Shown here: positions 26,909 through 35,165 of the stretch, piece after piece | Layout: each line of letters opens with the position of its first letter | Position numbering within the stretch: position 1 is the first letter of the stretch | Assembly (NCBI GenBank): GCA_038239005.1 | Contig: JBBSFE010000013.1 | Location: forward strand, 1 to 64,000 | Reading direction: 5' to 3' | DNA from: DASXHD01 sp038239005 | GTDB taxonomy: Bacteria > Myxococcota_A > Polyangia > Polyangiales > Polyangiaceae | Length of the DNA stretch: 64,000 bases | The notes under the pieces: model-generated | Seen by the model: the letters and a program-made list of their open reading frames with translations, nothing else | Told to the model about the DNA's origin: nothing | The model's database searches: none | Translations under genes and position numbers: made by a program

Positions 26909-27066
26909 TTATTCGACAATCCAGTTAAGCTGGCCGTCTTGACGCGCTTCGCGATACCCGCAGGGGTACGACGCCGTCCACGCGCCGGCCCCGCCGGTTT
27001 CGTCTCGCTGCCGCCGGTCGAGCACAACGCCTTGCCAAGGCTGGTTGGATTCAAGTGACATCTGCG

Positions 27067-27780
27067 CTAGTTCGTGAAACCAGGCGATGGCGTCGCGATT
27101 TGAAAATCGGTGGCGTTGATGTTGGTGTTCAAACCGTCGGGGATGCGCGCGATCGATTTTCCGGTGCCCGGATTCGGCGCGGGTGTCGATGCGCCGCCAT
27201 CGAGTGCAGTCGGCGGGCGAATGAAGGGGTGAGAGGGTGTCGTAATGGCACCGTAGGCTACGCCATCGATGAGCGTGCCTCCGGGCGAAAACAACCCGAC
27301 GCCGCCGCCGTTCTTCGAGAGCGAGCCGCTCGTGTCGGAGGAGATGCGGCCGATGAGAATGCCGCTGTCGGGGGTTTGAAATTCGAACCCGCCGAGGATG
27401 ATGTGTCCCTTCGCGCCGATCACGTCGCCAGCTTGGCCGGTCCATAGCTGGCTCGGAGAGCTGCCGCTGGCGCTCGAGTAACGAAGTCCCCAGTTGAGCA
27501 AGCTACCGCCGCACGATGCGCCGTTGCGGATCTCGACGAACTCATCGGCGGACCCTTGAAATCCATCGGCCGAAACCTCGTTGATGAGAAGATCCAGCGT
27601 GCATGGTCCCGTGTCGTTTCCTGCGTCGACGACGTCGGGTGTGTCGACGTCGAGCGCGACGAGATCATCACCGGAGGCGTCGTCGCTGCCGCCGTCGAGA
27701 GCGCGAAGCGAATCCCAGTTGAGCAAACATGCGGGAACAAGCGCCGTAGCAGTGGCGAGCGCGAGCAGTCTAAAACGCAC
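27067..27780 (-). CDS. Lamin-tail-domain lipoprotein
   Basis: 237 aa. GTG start at 27780, short signal ending ALVPAC (lipobox), then an Asp-rich linker and a lamin-tail-like beta domain starting LLINEVSADGFQGSADEFVEIRN, with WGLRYSSAS and HIILGGFEF strands. Such domains occur in secreted bacterial proteins as surface modules. Its start overlaps the end of the upstream TPR gene by 11 nt, placing it third in a kinase-TPR-lipoprotein operon. The 158 bases after its stop, up to the FHA-activator start, contain no gene. Confidence 0.78.
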   Translation of the reverse strand: MRFRLLALATATALVPACLLNWDSLRALDGGSDDASGDDLVALDVDTPDVVDAGNDTGPCTLDLLINEVSADGFQGSADEFVEIRNGASCGGSLLNWGLRYSSASGSSPSQLWTGQAGDVIGAKGHIILGGFEFQTPDSGILIGRISSDTSGSLSKNGGGVGLFSPGGTLIDGVAYGAITTPSHPFIRPPTALDGGASTPAPNPGTGKSIARIPDGLNTNINATDFQIATPSPGFTN

Positions 27781-28864
27781 GACTCACTCCGGCATACCAG
27801 CCGCCGTGAGAGAGCGGCGCGATCGATGCGGTCGTCTCGTGGTTGCCGGTCGAGATGCCCGCGATGATCATGATCGCGCCGGTGAGGATGGCCGTGCCGC
27901 TCACCGCGAGCGCGACGTTCGCGATATTTTGGAAGGTCTGCCCCTCGTCGATTTGTGCTGCCTTGCTCGCGTCGCAGGGCCCGCCGCATTCGCGCTTCAG
28001 TTGATCGAAGCGCGTCTGTGCAAGCGCGGCGAAGCCGGCGAAAGCGCCCATCCCCGCGATGCCGATGCCACCGACGACGAAGCCGGCGTTGCGAAGGCCG
28101 TGACTCGAGCGCGGGCGATTGTCGACGACGATGGTGGTGTTTCCGTTGGCATTGTTCGCGTTTGCGTTTGCGTTTGCGTTTGCGTTTGCGTTGGTGGCGG
28201 CGGCGGGGTCTTTCTCGAGTTGGATTTTGATCTCGACCGCTTCGCCGGCTGCGGCGCGAGCGGTCTTGTGCAGCACGAGATAACCGGGCGCCTTCGCGAC
28301 CACATCGACGACACCCGGATCGATCGGCGCCGCTACGCCAAGGCCCGCTGCGCCAAGCGCGCCGCCGTTGACGGTGATCGTTGCGCCGTCGGGGAGCCCG
28401 GGGGATGGCGCGAGCACGGTGACATGCGCAAGCTTGCCTTCGAGCGCGGCCGCTTCCTGCTTTGCGACATCGCGAGTGCTCGCGTAACGCGGATCGCTTC
28501 GTGCGCGGTCTGCCGCTTCACTCGCTGCGCGTTCGAACTCGACGTACGCCGATGCTGCGTGACCGAGCTCGCGCTCGCATCGCGCGATGTAGAGGCGTGA
28601 GTTCGGGCTCTCGTAGAGCTCGGAAGCGGCTCGAAACTCGACGAGCGCCGTCGAAAATTGCCCGGTGATGAAGAGCTCGCGACCCTTGTTGAATCGGGTT
28701 TGCGCGATGCCTTCTTGCGTCTGTGCGTGCGCGGTGGTGCAAATGAGGCTCGCGGAGAGCGTGAGGCTCGCGGAGAGCGTGAGGCTCGCGGAGAGCGTGA
28801 GGCTCGCGGAGAGCGTGAGGCTCGCGGAGAGCGTGAGCCTCGCTAGCGCGGCCGCGGAGCGCAT
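27770..28864 (-). CDS. Exported TPR / PEGA-like membrane protein
   Basis: 364 aa. N-terminal signal segment built of (SASLTL)n repeats ending ICTTAHAQT. Then tetratricopeptide-like helices (TRFNKGRELFITGQFSTALVEF, about 50-125), a PEGA-like beta domain (PDGATITVNG, VVDVVAKAPGYL), an Asn-Ala repeat linker, and two C-terminal membrane helices (VVGGIGIAGMGAFAGFAAL and ANVALAVSGTAILTGAIMI). This architecture recurs next to myxobacterial Ser/Thr kinases. ATG at 28864 shares one base with the stop of the kinase gene, so the two are coupled. Confidence 0.85.
   Translation of the reverse strand: MRSAAALARLTLSASLTLSASLTLSASLTLSASLTLSASLICTTAHAQTQEGIAQTRFNKGRELFITGQFSTALVEFRAASELYESPNSRLYIARCERELGHAASAYVEFERAASEAADRARSDPRYASTRDVAKQEAAALEGKLAHVTVLAPSPGLPDGATITVNGGALGAAGLGVAAPIDPGVVDVVAKAPGYLVLHKTARAAAGEAVEIKIQLEKDPAAATNANANANANANANNANGNTTIVVDNRPRSSHGLRNAGFVVGGIGIAGMGAFAGFAALAQTRFDQLKRECGGPCDASKAAQIDEGQTFQNIANVALAVSGTAILTGAIMIIAGISTGNHETTASIAPLSHGGWYAGVSRAF
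28156..28192 (-). repeat. Hexanucleotide repeat coding (Asn-Ala)n
   Basis: Six-base units (GCGTTT on the plus strand) in about six copies, read on the minus strand as alternating Asn and Ala. It forms the flexible linker between the PEGA-like domain and the C-terminal membrane helices of the TPR protein. Copy-number change would stay in frame. Confidence 0.8.
28745..28834 (-). repeat. Five perfect 18-bp tandem repeats inside a signal peptide
   Basis: The 18-mer GAGGCTCGCGGAGAGCGT occurs five times without a mismatch, followed by a partial sixth copy. Each unit encodes six residues (SASLTL) of the hydrophobic core of the signal segment. Slippage would lengthen or shorten the hydrophobic stretch by six residues without a frameshift. 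Confidence 0.95.
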
Positions 28865-30342
28865 CACATCGACTCGGGATTGAAGACGCTGCTCACCGGC
28901 GCGGTCGCCGTGGGTTTGACGGTCGCGCTTGGTGTCGTCGAAGGAGGCGGCGGCGGAATCGGTACGCCGTGTCGTGGAAAGATGGGGTGGCCGGCGCGTT
29001 CGGCGCCGCTCTTCGGCAAATCGGTGATCGAGATCGACTCGCTCGAATCCGCCGCCGTCGTGATGGGCGCTGTCGTCATGGCTTGCGCCGTCGTTTGTGC
29101 CGCGGCCGTTTGTGTGGCGTGCGCATCGGGAGCGCCGCGCTGCGACATGATGAGTAACGTGACCGTGGCGATGATGGCGCCGAGAAGCACGAGCACCGCA
29201 GCCGCGACACCCACGACGAGCGGGCGACGCGAACGCGTGACCTCGGGCTCGGTGAGCGACGCGCCGAGTGGCGTCGATGAGCGGATGGAGCTGTCGGCGT
29301 TTTCGCCGAGCTCGAGACGTGGCGGTGGCGCGCTTTTGACCTTCACGCCTTCTTGAAACGCACGCGCGCGCGCCATAACGCCATCGATGAGCTCGCCTGC
29401 GACATCGCGCACGTACGCAGAGACTTGTTTCGATGTGGCGATGCCGAGCGGCTCTGCTGCTTCTTCGAGCGCTTCGGCGAAATCGGCGGTGCTGTCGAAG
29501 CGCTCGTCGCGATCGCGGTTGAGCGCGCGCGCGCATACGTCGTCGAGCGCTTGCGGATACGCGGGCGACACTTCGCGAAGGCGCAAAATGGGCTTGTCGA
29601 GCAGATTGCGCAGCACTTCGGCGTCCGTCTGCCCGCGAAAGAGGCGGCGACCCGTGAGCGTCTCCCACAAGACGATGCCTGCGGTGAACACATCGACGCG
29701 GCGGTCGACGTTCTCGCCGCTCGTTTGCTCGGGCGCCATGTACGCAAGCTTGCCCTTGACCTGACCATCGCGCGTGGTGCCGATGCGTTCTTCGGCGCGC
29801 GCGATGCCGAAGTCGACGATGCGTGCGATGCCATCGACGCCGACGAGGATGTTGTGCGGCGATACATCTCGATGAACGAGGTTGAGCGACTCACCAAGAT
29901 CGCCACGAAGCTCGTGTGCTGCGTGAAGCCCCGCGAGTGCGTCGAGCACGATGCGAATCGCGATGCCCGCGGGCATCGGACGGTTCATCTTCACCGTTTG
30001 ACGGAGGAGGCCGAGCAAGCTCTCGCCCTCGATGAACTCCATGACGAGGTAGTGGCCTTCCGGCCCGTTTTGCAAATCGACCGTGGCGACGACGTTGGGA
30101 TGGCGAATGCGCGCAGCGAGGCGCGCTTCATCCAAGAACATCGTGATGAACTGCTGATCGGCCGCGACGTGCGGATGCAGAAGCTTGATCGCGACGAGGC
30201 GATGAAACCCTGCGACCCCAAGCGCGCGCCCGAGAAATACAGTCGCCATCCCGCCAGAGGCGAGGTGCGTGATGATCTCATAGCGGCCAAGGCGCGTCCC
30301 GGGGAGGACCGTGCGCTCCAGCGCGCTCAAGGCCTGATTCAC
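28864..30342 (-). CDS. Transmembrane Ser/Thr protein kinase
   Basis: About 492 aa. Kinase domain near the N-terminus with ASGGMATVFLG, VAIKLLHPH (catalytic Lys), the myxobacterial catalytic loop VHRDVSPHNIL and DFG in IVDFGIARAEE. A single membrane helix follows at RPLVVGVAAAVLVLLGAIIA, then a Thr/Ala/Pro-rich periplasmic tail. I chose GTG at 30342; a TTG two codons upstream (30348) is an alternative, and neither has a good Shine-Dalgarno. It heads an operon with the TPR/PEGA-like protein (1-nt overlap) and the lamin-tail lipoprotein. Confidence 0.93.
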   Translation of the reverse strand: MNQALSALERTVLPGTRLGRYEIITHLASGGMATVFLGRALGVAGFHRLVAIKLLHPHVAADQQFITMFLDEARLAARIRHPNVVATVDLQNGPEGHYLVMEFIEGESLLGLLRQTVKMNRPMPAGIAIRIVLDALAGLHAAHELRGDLGESLNLVHRDVSPHNILVGVDGIARIVDFGIARAEERIGTTRDGQVKGKLAYMAPEQTSGENVDRRVDVFTAGIVLWETLTGRRLFRGQTDAEVLRNLLDKPILRLREVSPAYPQALDDVCARALNRDRDERFDSTADFAEALEEAAEPLGIATSKQVSAYVRDVAGELIDGVMARARAFQEGVKVKSAPPPRLELGENADSSIRSSTPLGASLTEPEVTRSRRPLVVGVAAAVLVLLGAIIATVTLLIMSQRGAPDAHATQTAAAQTTAQAMTTAPITTAADSSESISITDLPKSGAERAGHPIFPRHGVPIPPPPPSTTPSATVKPTATAPVSSVFNPESM

Positions 30343-30364
30343 AGCCAAAAGGTATCACATTGCC

Positions 30365-30724
30365 CTACGTCGGGCCACGCATTCGCACGGGAAAAGTGCT
30401 GAAGGCAACGCGTCGTCCGTCTGGATCGCGGAAGTAAATCGAGTAGTCGGATTCGGATTCGACGACAACGCGGTGACGCGCGAGGCGTTCGCGGACGGTC
30501 GCGACGTCGCGCCGAGCCATGCCGAACGCGACGAGCTCGTTCGAGCGCTTGGAAATCGCCGGCTCACGCGCCGGTTTTGCCTCGATCATGACGATGGTCG
30601 ACCCCGCGCCGAGCCACACGCCTCCAGGTTGGGCGCGAAGGGGCGCGAGGCCGACGACCTCGCGATAAAAACGCGCGACCGCACGGACGCGTGACGTTCG
30701 GAAGGCGATATGGTGGACGCGCAT
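30365..30724 (-). CDS. VOC (glyoxalase/bleomycin-resistance) family protein
   Basis: 119 aa single vicinal-oxygen-chelate domain. It begins MRVHHIAFRTSRVRAVARFY and ends with IYFRDPDGRRVAFSTFP, giving candidate metal ligands in the first strand (H4/H5) and the YFRDPDG region. The reaction is unknown. Start ATG at 30724 lies 24 nt from the divergent DHH gene, leaving a very short shared promoter region. Confidence 0.85.
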   Translation of the reverse strand: MRVHHIAFRTSRVRAVARFYREVVGLAPLRAQPGGVWLGAGSTIVMIEAKPAREPAISKRSNELVAFGMARRDVATVRERLARHRVVVESESDYSIYFRDPDGRRVAFSTFPVRMRGPT

Positions 30725-30748
30725 GCCGCATGGTAACTCGGGAGCCCG

Positions 30749-31738
30749 ATGATCACGGTAGCCACGCACGGCCACTGCTTCGATGGGCTCTGCTCCGCAG
30801 TCGCCTTCACGCATTTGCTCCGCACGATGCGCGGCGGCGATCTCGCGTTCGAATATTTCGGCGCGGGCTACGGCCCCGGACAAAACGGCGTCGACCCGAG
30901 CAAGCTCCGCGGCGACGACAACGCGATTTTGGATTTTCGGTTCAGCCGCTCCGAAAAGCTCACGTGGTATTTCGATCATCACGTGTCCGCCTTCGCGACG
31001 CCCGAAGAGCGCACCGCGTACGACGCATACGTCGCCGCGCACCCCGACGAAAAAACGCGCCAGATGTTTCACGACGGCTCCTACGGCTCGTGCACGAAAT
31101 ACATCGCCGATGTCGGCGCGCGGGTCTTCGGCGTGAGCTTCGAAGGTTTGTCGGAGCTCGTGCGTTGGGCCGACATCATCGATTCGGCAGCGTTTCCGAA
31201 CGCCGAGATGGCCGTCGCGCGCAAAGAGCCTGCGCTCCAGCTCATGACGGTGATCGAGCACCACGGCGACGACGCCATGCTCTCGCGCATGGTGAAGCGT
31301 TTGCTCGTCGAGCCACTCGAGGCAGTCGCGACCTCCGAAGAAGTCGGTAAGGCGTTCGCTCCACTCCAGAAGGGGAGCAGCGAGTTCGTCGATCTCGTGC
31401 GCAAACACGCGGTCACGCGCGGCGATGCGGTGCTTGTCGATCTCTCCGACGGCATCCTCGACGTCGCGACGAAATTCGTGACGTACGCGCTCTTTCCCGA
31501 GAGTCTTTATTCGATCGTGCTCACGCGATCGCAAAGCAAGTGCAAGCTCTCGATCGGTTATAACCCTTGGTCGCCGCGCCCGCGCACGCACAACATCGCC
31601 GCGATCTGCGAACGCTTCGGCGGCGGCGGCCACGCGGTCGTCGGCGCGGTGAGCCTTCTTGCATCCGACATCGCTCGCGCCAAACAGATCGCAACGGAAG
31701 TCACCGCGGAGCTTTCGGAGCCAGCGAAAATCACGTGA
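30749..31738 (+). CDS. DHH-family phosphoesterase
   Basis: 329 aa. DHH motif in WYFDHHVSAF and a DHHA1-type C-terminal GGGGHAVVGA, so the protein belongs to the RecJ/NrnA/NrnB superfamily that cleaves phosphodiesters of small RNAs, pAp or DNA. The first motif reads THGHCFDGLCSA: the usual H-x-D-x-D-G is altered, with Cys where the first Asp is expected. A compensating metal ligand may come from the extra His. No RecJ single-strand binding domain is present. Confidence 0.87.
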   Translation: MITVATHGHCFDGLCSAVAFTHLLRTMRGGDLAFEYFGAGYGPGQNGVDPSKLRGDDNAILDFRFSRSEKLTWYFDHHVSAFATPEERTAYDAYVAAHPDEKTRQMFHDGSYGSCTKYIADVGARVFGVSFEGLSELVRWADIIDSAAFPNAEMAVARKEPALQLMTVIEHHGDDAMLSRMVKRLLVEPLEAVATSEEVGKAFAPLQKGSSEFVDLVRKHAVTRGDAVLVDLSDGILDVATKFVTYALFPESLYSIVLTRSQSKCKLSIGYNPWSPRPRTHNIAAICERFGGGGHAVVGAVSLLASDIARAKQIATEVTAELSEPAKIT

Positions 31739-31751
31739 AGGGGCGTTGCCC

Positions 31752-32528
31752 GTGAGCGTGTTCGATCGGGGTGACAGGCTCGCGATCATCGCTCATCGCG
31801 GCGGGCGTGGAGCGGGATGGCCGGCGGAGAACACGTTTGCGTCGTTCGAGCGCGGGCTCGCAGCAGGTGCAGATGGCGTCGAGCTCGACGTGCGCTTGTG
31901 CGCGACGGGCGAGGCCGTCGTTTTTCACGACGCCGACTTGAAGCGTGCAACCTCGAGCGCCGATCGCCGCGAGGTGTCACGCGTTCCGTACGTGGAGCTC
32001 GGGTCGATGAAGCTCTTCGGCGGCGCGCAAGGTGCTCCGCTCTTGCGCGACGTGCTCGCGATGGCAGCGGACCGGCACATCGGCGTCAACGTGGAGATCA
32101 AGTACGACAAAGTCGATCGCCCGCGTCTCGTGCGCAATGTCGCACGCGAGCTCGATCGTCAAACGCGCGCGGACGTCGTCGTCTCGTCGTTCGACCCTCG
32201 CATCCTCGCGCAGCTCAAGGCGCGCCGGCCGCGCACGCGCATCGCGCTACTCACGACTCCGGAGCGCCGCTGGTCATTTCCGTTCGCGCGCTACGGAACG
32301 CCAAAAGGCCTATTTTATGCGGTCCATTTCGAGCACACGCAGGCGACTCCCTCGGCGGTGCAGGCGCTCGTCCATCGCGGCGTGCGTGTCGGCGTGTGGA
32401 CCGTGAACGACGCCGACGAGGCGCTCGCACTCCGCGATGCGGGCGCGAGTTACGTGATCACCGATGATCCGACGAGGCTCGCGGAGAGCGTAAAGGTCAG
32501 TCTTCGCACTCGACCGGCGCCGAGCTGA
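31752..32528 (+). CDS. Glycerophosphodiester phosphodiesterase
   Basis: 258 aa TIM-barrel enzyme that hydrolyses glycerophosphodiesters to glycerol-3-phosphate and an alcohol. AHRGGRGAGWPAENT (catalytic H15, R16), GVELDVRLCATGEAVVFHD (acidic metal ligands, second catalytic His) and VWTVNDADEALAL are all in place. GTG at 31752 with AAGGGG upstream. No signal peptide, so cytoplasmic. It follows the DHH gene by 13 nt and probably shares its transcript. Confidence 0.94.
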   Translation: MSVFDRGDRLAIIAHRGGRGAGWPAENTFASFERGLAAGADGVELDVRLCATGEAVVFHDADLKRATSSADRREVSRVPYVELGSMKLFGGAQGAPLLRDVLAMAADRHIGVNVEIKYDKVDRPRLVRNVARELDRQTRADVVVSSFDPRILAQLKARRPRTRIALLTTPERRWSFPFARYGTPKGLFYAVHFEHTQATPSAVQALVHRGVRVGVWTVNDADEALALRDAGASYVITDDPTRLAESVKVSLRTRPAPS

Positions 32529-33408
32529 GCCCCGCTTGCTGCTGCTGCGTGAATAGATCCGAAGGCAGCGGAGGGTTCCATTCGACCTTGTCGTAGCGAA
32601 ACATCACGTCTGTCTTCTGCGAAGGGATCTCGACGTGAATGCGCCGCGGGATCTCGGCGTCGCACTGCGGGCCGCTCGGCGGCGTCGCTTGCCCGCCAGT
32701 TGCCTTGCAGACTTCGTCGCAATCGCTGGCGGCTTGCCCCGCAGGCGATGATGCCATGGGCACCTTCTCGTGTGAGTCGAGCTCTGCGTGATAGAGCAGC
32801 ACGTTGCGTTGCGACACGGCGACGTCGAGCACGCGAAGGCGCTGATCGCTCCACGGCTTGTTCCAATCATCCGGATGCGGCACGACGTGCACTTCTTCTG
32901 TGGCGTCGAACGCGCCCGGGATCTTCACGACGTAATACCCTTCGGTGCTCCACGAGATCGAAGGTGCGGCAAGGCCTGCCGCGTCATGACGAAGCACCGG
33001 CGCGCGACCGAGAAGGAGCGTCACGAGCGGATGCAGCGGCATCGGGATGCGCGTGACGCGTGCGATGTTACAAGCCGTAGCCGGGCCAAAGAGAAATCTG
33101 TGATTGCGCAGATCGCTGACCTGAAACTGCGCGCCGTCCGTGGAGAGCGTGAACACGGTGCCCACGACAGGCGCGAGCGCATCCATACGCAAGCGCGCAG
33201 GCCGCGCGGCGATGAACAAGAGCTCGGTACGAACGCGCCCAGTTTCAGCGGCGAAATGATCGAGCTTGGCGTCGGCGCGAATCGCCTCGCCACACGAGCT
33301 CGACGCACGCATGCGATCGATCGCAGCTTGTGCGTTCGGCAGTTGCGAAGCGGGCGGGGGATTGGTGCACCCGAGGAGAAGGAGCGCGAGGGGCAATCTG
33401 CGAAGCAT
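32497..33408 (-). CDS. LolB-like outer-membrane lipoprotein (DUF4292-like)
   Basis: 303 aa. Signal MLRRLPLALLLLGC (lipobox LLGC), then a beta-rich domain of the LolA/LolB type: RVRTELLFIAARPARLRMDAL, GTVFTLSTDGAQFQVSD, HRFLFGP, YYVVKIPG. Proteins of this class carry lipoproteins or lipids to the outer membrane. The C-terminal part contains four extra cysteines (CDEVCK, PQCDAE) and may be disulfide-bonded. It converges with the phosphodiesterase gene and overlaps it by 32 nt. ATG at 33408 chosen over a GTG at 33414. Confidence 0.75.
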   Translation of the reverse strand: MLRRLPLALLLLGCTNPPPASQLPNAQAAIDRMRASSSCGEAIRADAKLDHFAAETGRVRTELLFIAARPARLRMDALAPVVGTVFTLSTDGAQFQVSDLRNHRFLFGPATACNIARVTRIPMPLHPLVTLLLGRAPVLRHDAAGLAAPSISWSTEGYYVVKIPGAFDATEEVHVVPHPDDWNKPWSDQRLRVLDVAVSQRNVLLYHAELDSHEKVPMASSPAGQAASDCDEVCKATGGQATPPSGPQCDAEIPRRIHVEIPSQKTDVMFRYDKVEWNPPLPSDLFTQQQQAGLSSAPVECED

Positions 33409-33426
33409 GGGCACCGAAGATAGACC

Positions 33427-33822
33427 TTATTCCGAGGCGTGGGCGCGAGCGATCACGCGCAAGACTTCCGGCGTGAGCGCGTAGTCGGCCATTTCACGCG
33501 GGAGGACCCAGCGCGCGGCGTCGACGTCGTCGCCCGCGCGCGGCTCCGCGTCTTTCACGAGCGCGCACACAAAGTCGACGATGCGATACGAGAAGCCTTC
33601 GCGCTCGAGCACGAGCTCCTCCACGATTGCAATCGGCGAAACGACGAGCCCCGTTTCTTCTTCGACCTCACGCACGACCGCGCTCTCACGTGACTCGTTA
33701 GTCTCGACCTTGCCACCGGGAAGTGTCCACGCTCCCACGGCGGGCGGTCGCGCCCGACGAACGAGCAGCACAGCGCCGTCCGCGCGAAACACGACAGCGC
33801 CGACGGCGAGCTGCATCTGCAT
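33427..33822 (-). CDS. Nudix hydrolase (MutT-like)
   Basis: 131 aa. Complete Nudix box GGKVETNESRESAVVREVEE continuing ETGL (from residue 36), with LPGGK before it. Pyrophosphohydrolase; the short form resembles MutT/8-oxo-dGTPase or NUDT15-like sanitising enzymes, but substrate cannot be assigned. The ATG at 33822 is followed by a second at 33816. It is divergent from thiE with 24 nt between the starts, and the lipoprotein gene follows 18 nt downstream on the same strand. Confidence 0.93.
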   Translation of the reverse strand: MQMQLAVGAVVFRADGAVLLVRRARPPAVGAWTLPGGKVETNESRESAVVREVEEETGLVVSPIAIVEELVLEREGFSYRIVDFVCALVKDAEPRAGDDVDAARWVLPREMADYALTPEVLRVIARAHASE

Positions 33823-33846
33823 CAGTTTAGTGGTACGTGCATCGGC

Positions 33847-34551
33847 GTGCGCGGTCTCTATGCCATCGTCGATCTCGATGCCCTTTCGAAGCGCGGTCTC
33901 GATCCGATTGCATTTGCATGCGCGCTCCTCGCTGCGCGGCCCGCAGCGCTCCAGCTCCGCGCGAAAACCGCCGCCGACGCCGACGTCGTGGCTCTCTTGC
34001 GCGCGCTCCGCCCACTTTGTGCGGCCGCGAATGTGCCGCTCGTCGCAAACGATCGTCCCGATTTTGCGCTCGTCGCAAAGACGGACATGCTCCACATCGG
34101 CCAAGGTGATGCATCGCCGTCGTTCGTGCGCACCATCGCGCCCGGCCTCGCGCTAGGCATCTCGACGCACACGCCCGAGCAGCTCAACGCGGCGCTCGAA
34201 ACGATTCCCGCGTACGTCGCATTCGGTCCGGTGTGGCCGACGTCGTCGAAAGATCAGCCCGATCCAGTCGTGGGCGTTGGCGGGTTGAGGCAAGCCGCGC
34301 AGCTCATTCGTCACAACGCGCGCGAATCGGGCTACGCGCCGCCGCTCGTTGCGATCGGTGGCGTCACGCTCGCACGCGTCGCGGAGATCACGTCGTACGT
34401 CGCGGCCGCGGCGGTCATCGGTGATCTCTTGCCACCGCGCGATCTCGAAGGCGAGGTCGCGTACGCATACGTGCGCGCGCGCGCCGAGCAATATCAGAAC
34501 GCGTTCGCCGAACCCGTCGACCTCGAACACGCCTTGGGAGCTCGAGCGTGA
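33847..34551 (+). CDS. thiE: Thiamine-phosphate synthase
   Basis: 234 aa TIM barrel that joins HMP-PP and the thiazole phosphate to make thiamine monophosphate. Seen: QLRAKTAADAD, VPLVANDRPDFAL, HIGQGDA, GISTHTPEQL, YVAFGPVWPT and VAIGGVTLARV, in the family order. The GTG at 33847 (VRGLYAIVDLDA) matches the family start. The last 25 residues extend past the barrel. No TPP riboswitch is visible in the 24-nt leader. The only other thiamine gene here is thiS, 23 kb away. Confidence 0.88.
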   Translation: MRGLYAIVDLDALSKRGLDPIAFACALLAARPAALQLRAKTAADADVVALLRALRPLCAAANVPLVANDRPDFALVAKTDMLHIGQGDASPSFVRTIAPGLALGISTHTPEQLNAALETIPAYVAFGPVWPTSSKDQPDPVVGVGGLRQAAQLIRHNARESGYAPPLVAIGGVTLARVAEITSYVAAAAVIGDLLPPRDLEGEVAYAYVRARAEQYQNAFAEPVDLEHALGARA

Positions 34552-35165
34552 GCGTCGTCTTGACCGCGATACTCGTCGGTTGCGGAGCGATCGTGGGCCG
34601 CTTGATCGCCGCGAGCCCGCGCGTCCGCCAGCACCGAGACGCAGCGCCGCCCGTTCTGCTTGCACCTGCCGAAGAAAAACGCGTCGACGACGGCCGAGCG
34701 CTCGAGGGTTTCCCGTGCAAGCTCGGCGACGTCATCTTGCGCAGCGCAGGCGATGAAGCGTGGCTCGCTGGCGCGCTCGTGTTGAGCGAAGCCGGCGGCG
34801 CCGTTGCGGCGCTCTTCACAGCTCCCGAAGCCGGCGGCGACCGCGCCATCTACGCGCGCATGGCGAGCGAAGAGCTCCTCTGGCTCGCCGCGGAACCAGG
34901 CGTCACCGTGGTCTCCGGAGAGCCACCCACCGCGCTCGAAATCTCCGGCGAGCGCTACGAACGCCGTCGTCGTCTGCCACTTCGCGCCACGCGCATCGGC
35001 ACGGGCGCCATTGAGATTGGCCCCGAAGTGATCGTTGCCGAATACACGGGCCTCGGCGACCAGCACCTCCTCGTCGTCGCGAGCAAAGACAAAACGCTGG
35101 CCTTCCGCGGCGACGCCCTCGGCCCGGGCACGTACGACGTCTTGCCTAAACCCGCATCCGAATGA
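34548..35165 (+). CDS. Membrane-anchored protein of unknown function
   Basis: 205 aa. One N-terminal hydrophobic segment (MSVVLTAILVGCGAIVGRLI), then a soluble domain beginning DGRALEGFPCKLGDVILR and ending DKTLAFRGDALGPGTYDVLP. I do not recognise the fold. It starts by GTGA overlap with the thiE stop, so it is co-translated with thiE. Its 3' end overlaps the holB 3' end by 20 nt. Confidence 0.7.
   Translation: MSVVLTAILVGCGAIVGRLIAASPRVRQHRDAAPPVLLAPAEEKRVDDGRALEGFPCKLGDVILRSAGDEAWLAGALVLSEAGGAVAALFTAPEAGGDRAIYARMASEELLWLAAEPGVTVVSGEPPTALEISGERYERRRRLPLRATRIGTGAIEIGPEVIVAEYTGLGDQHLLVVASKDKTLAFRGDALGPGTYDVLPKPASE

Noticed and set aside
26920..26940. CCAG-TTAAG-CTGG inverted repeat upstream of the FHA activator
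   Set aside because: Only 4-bp arms and no second copy; too short to support an operator or terminator.
33823..33846. TPP riboswitch upstream of thiE
   Set aside because: The 24-nt leader is far too short for a TPP aptamer, and no conserved aptamer core is visible upstream within the Nudix gene.
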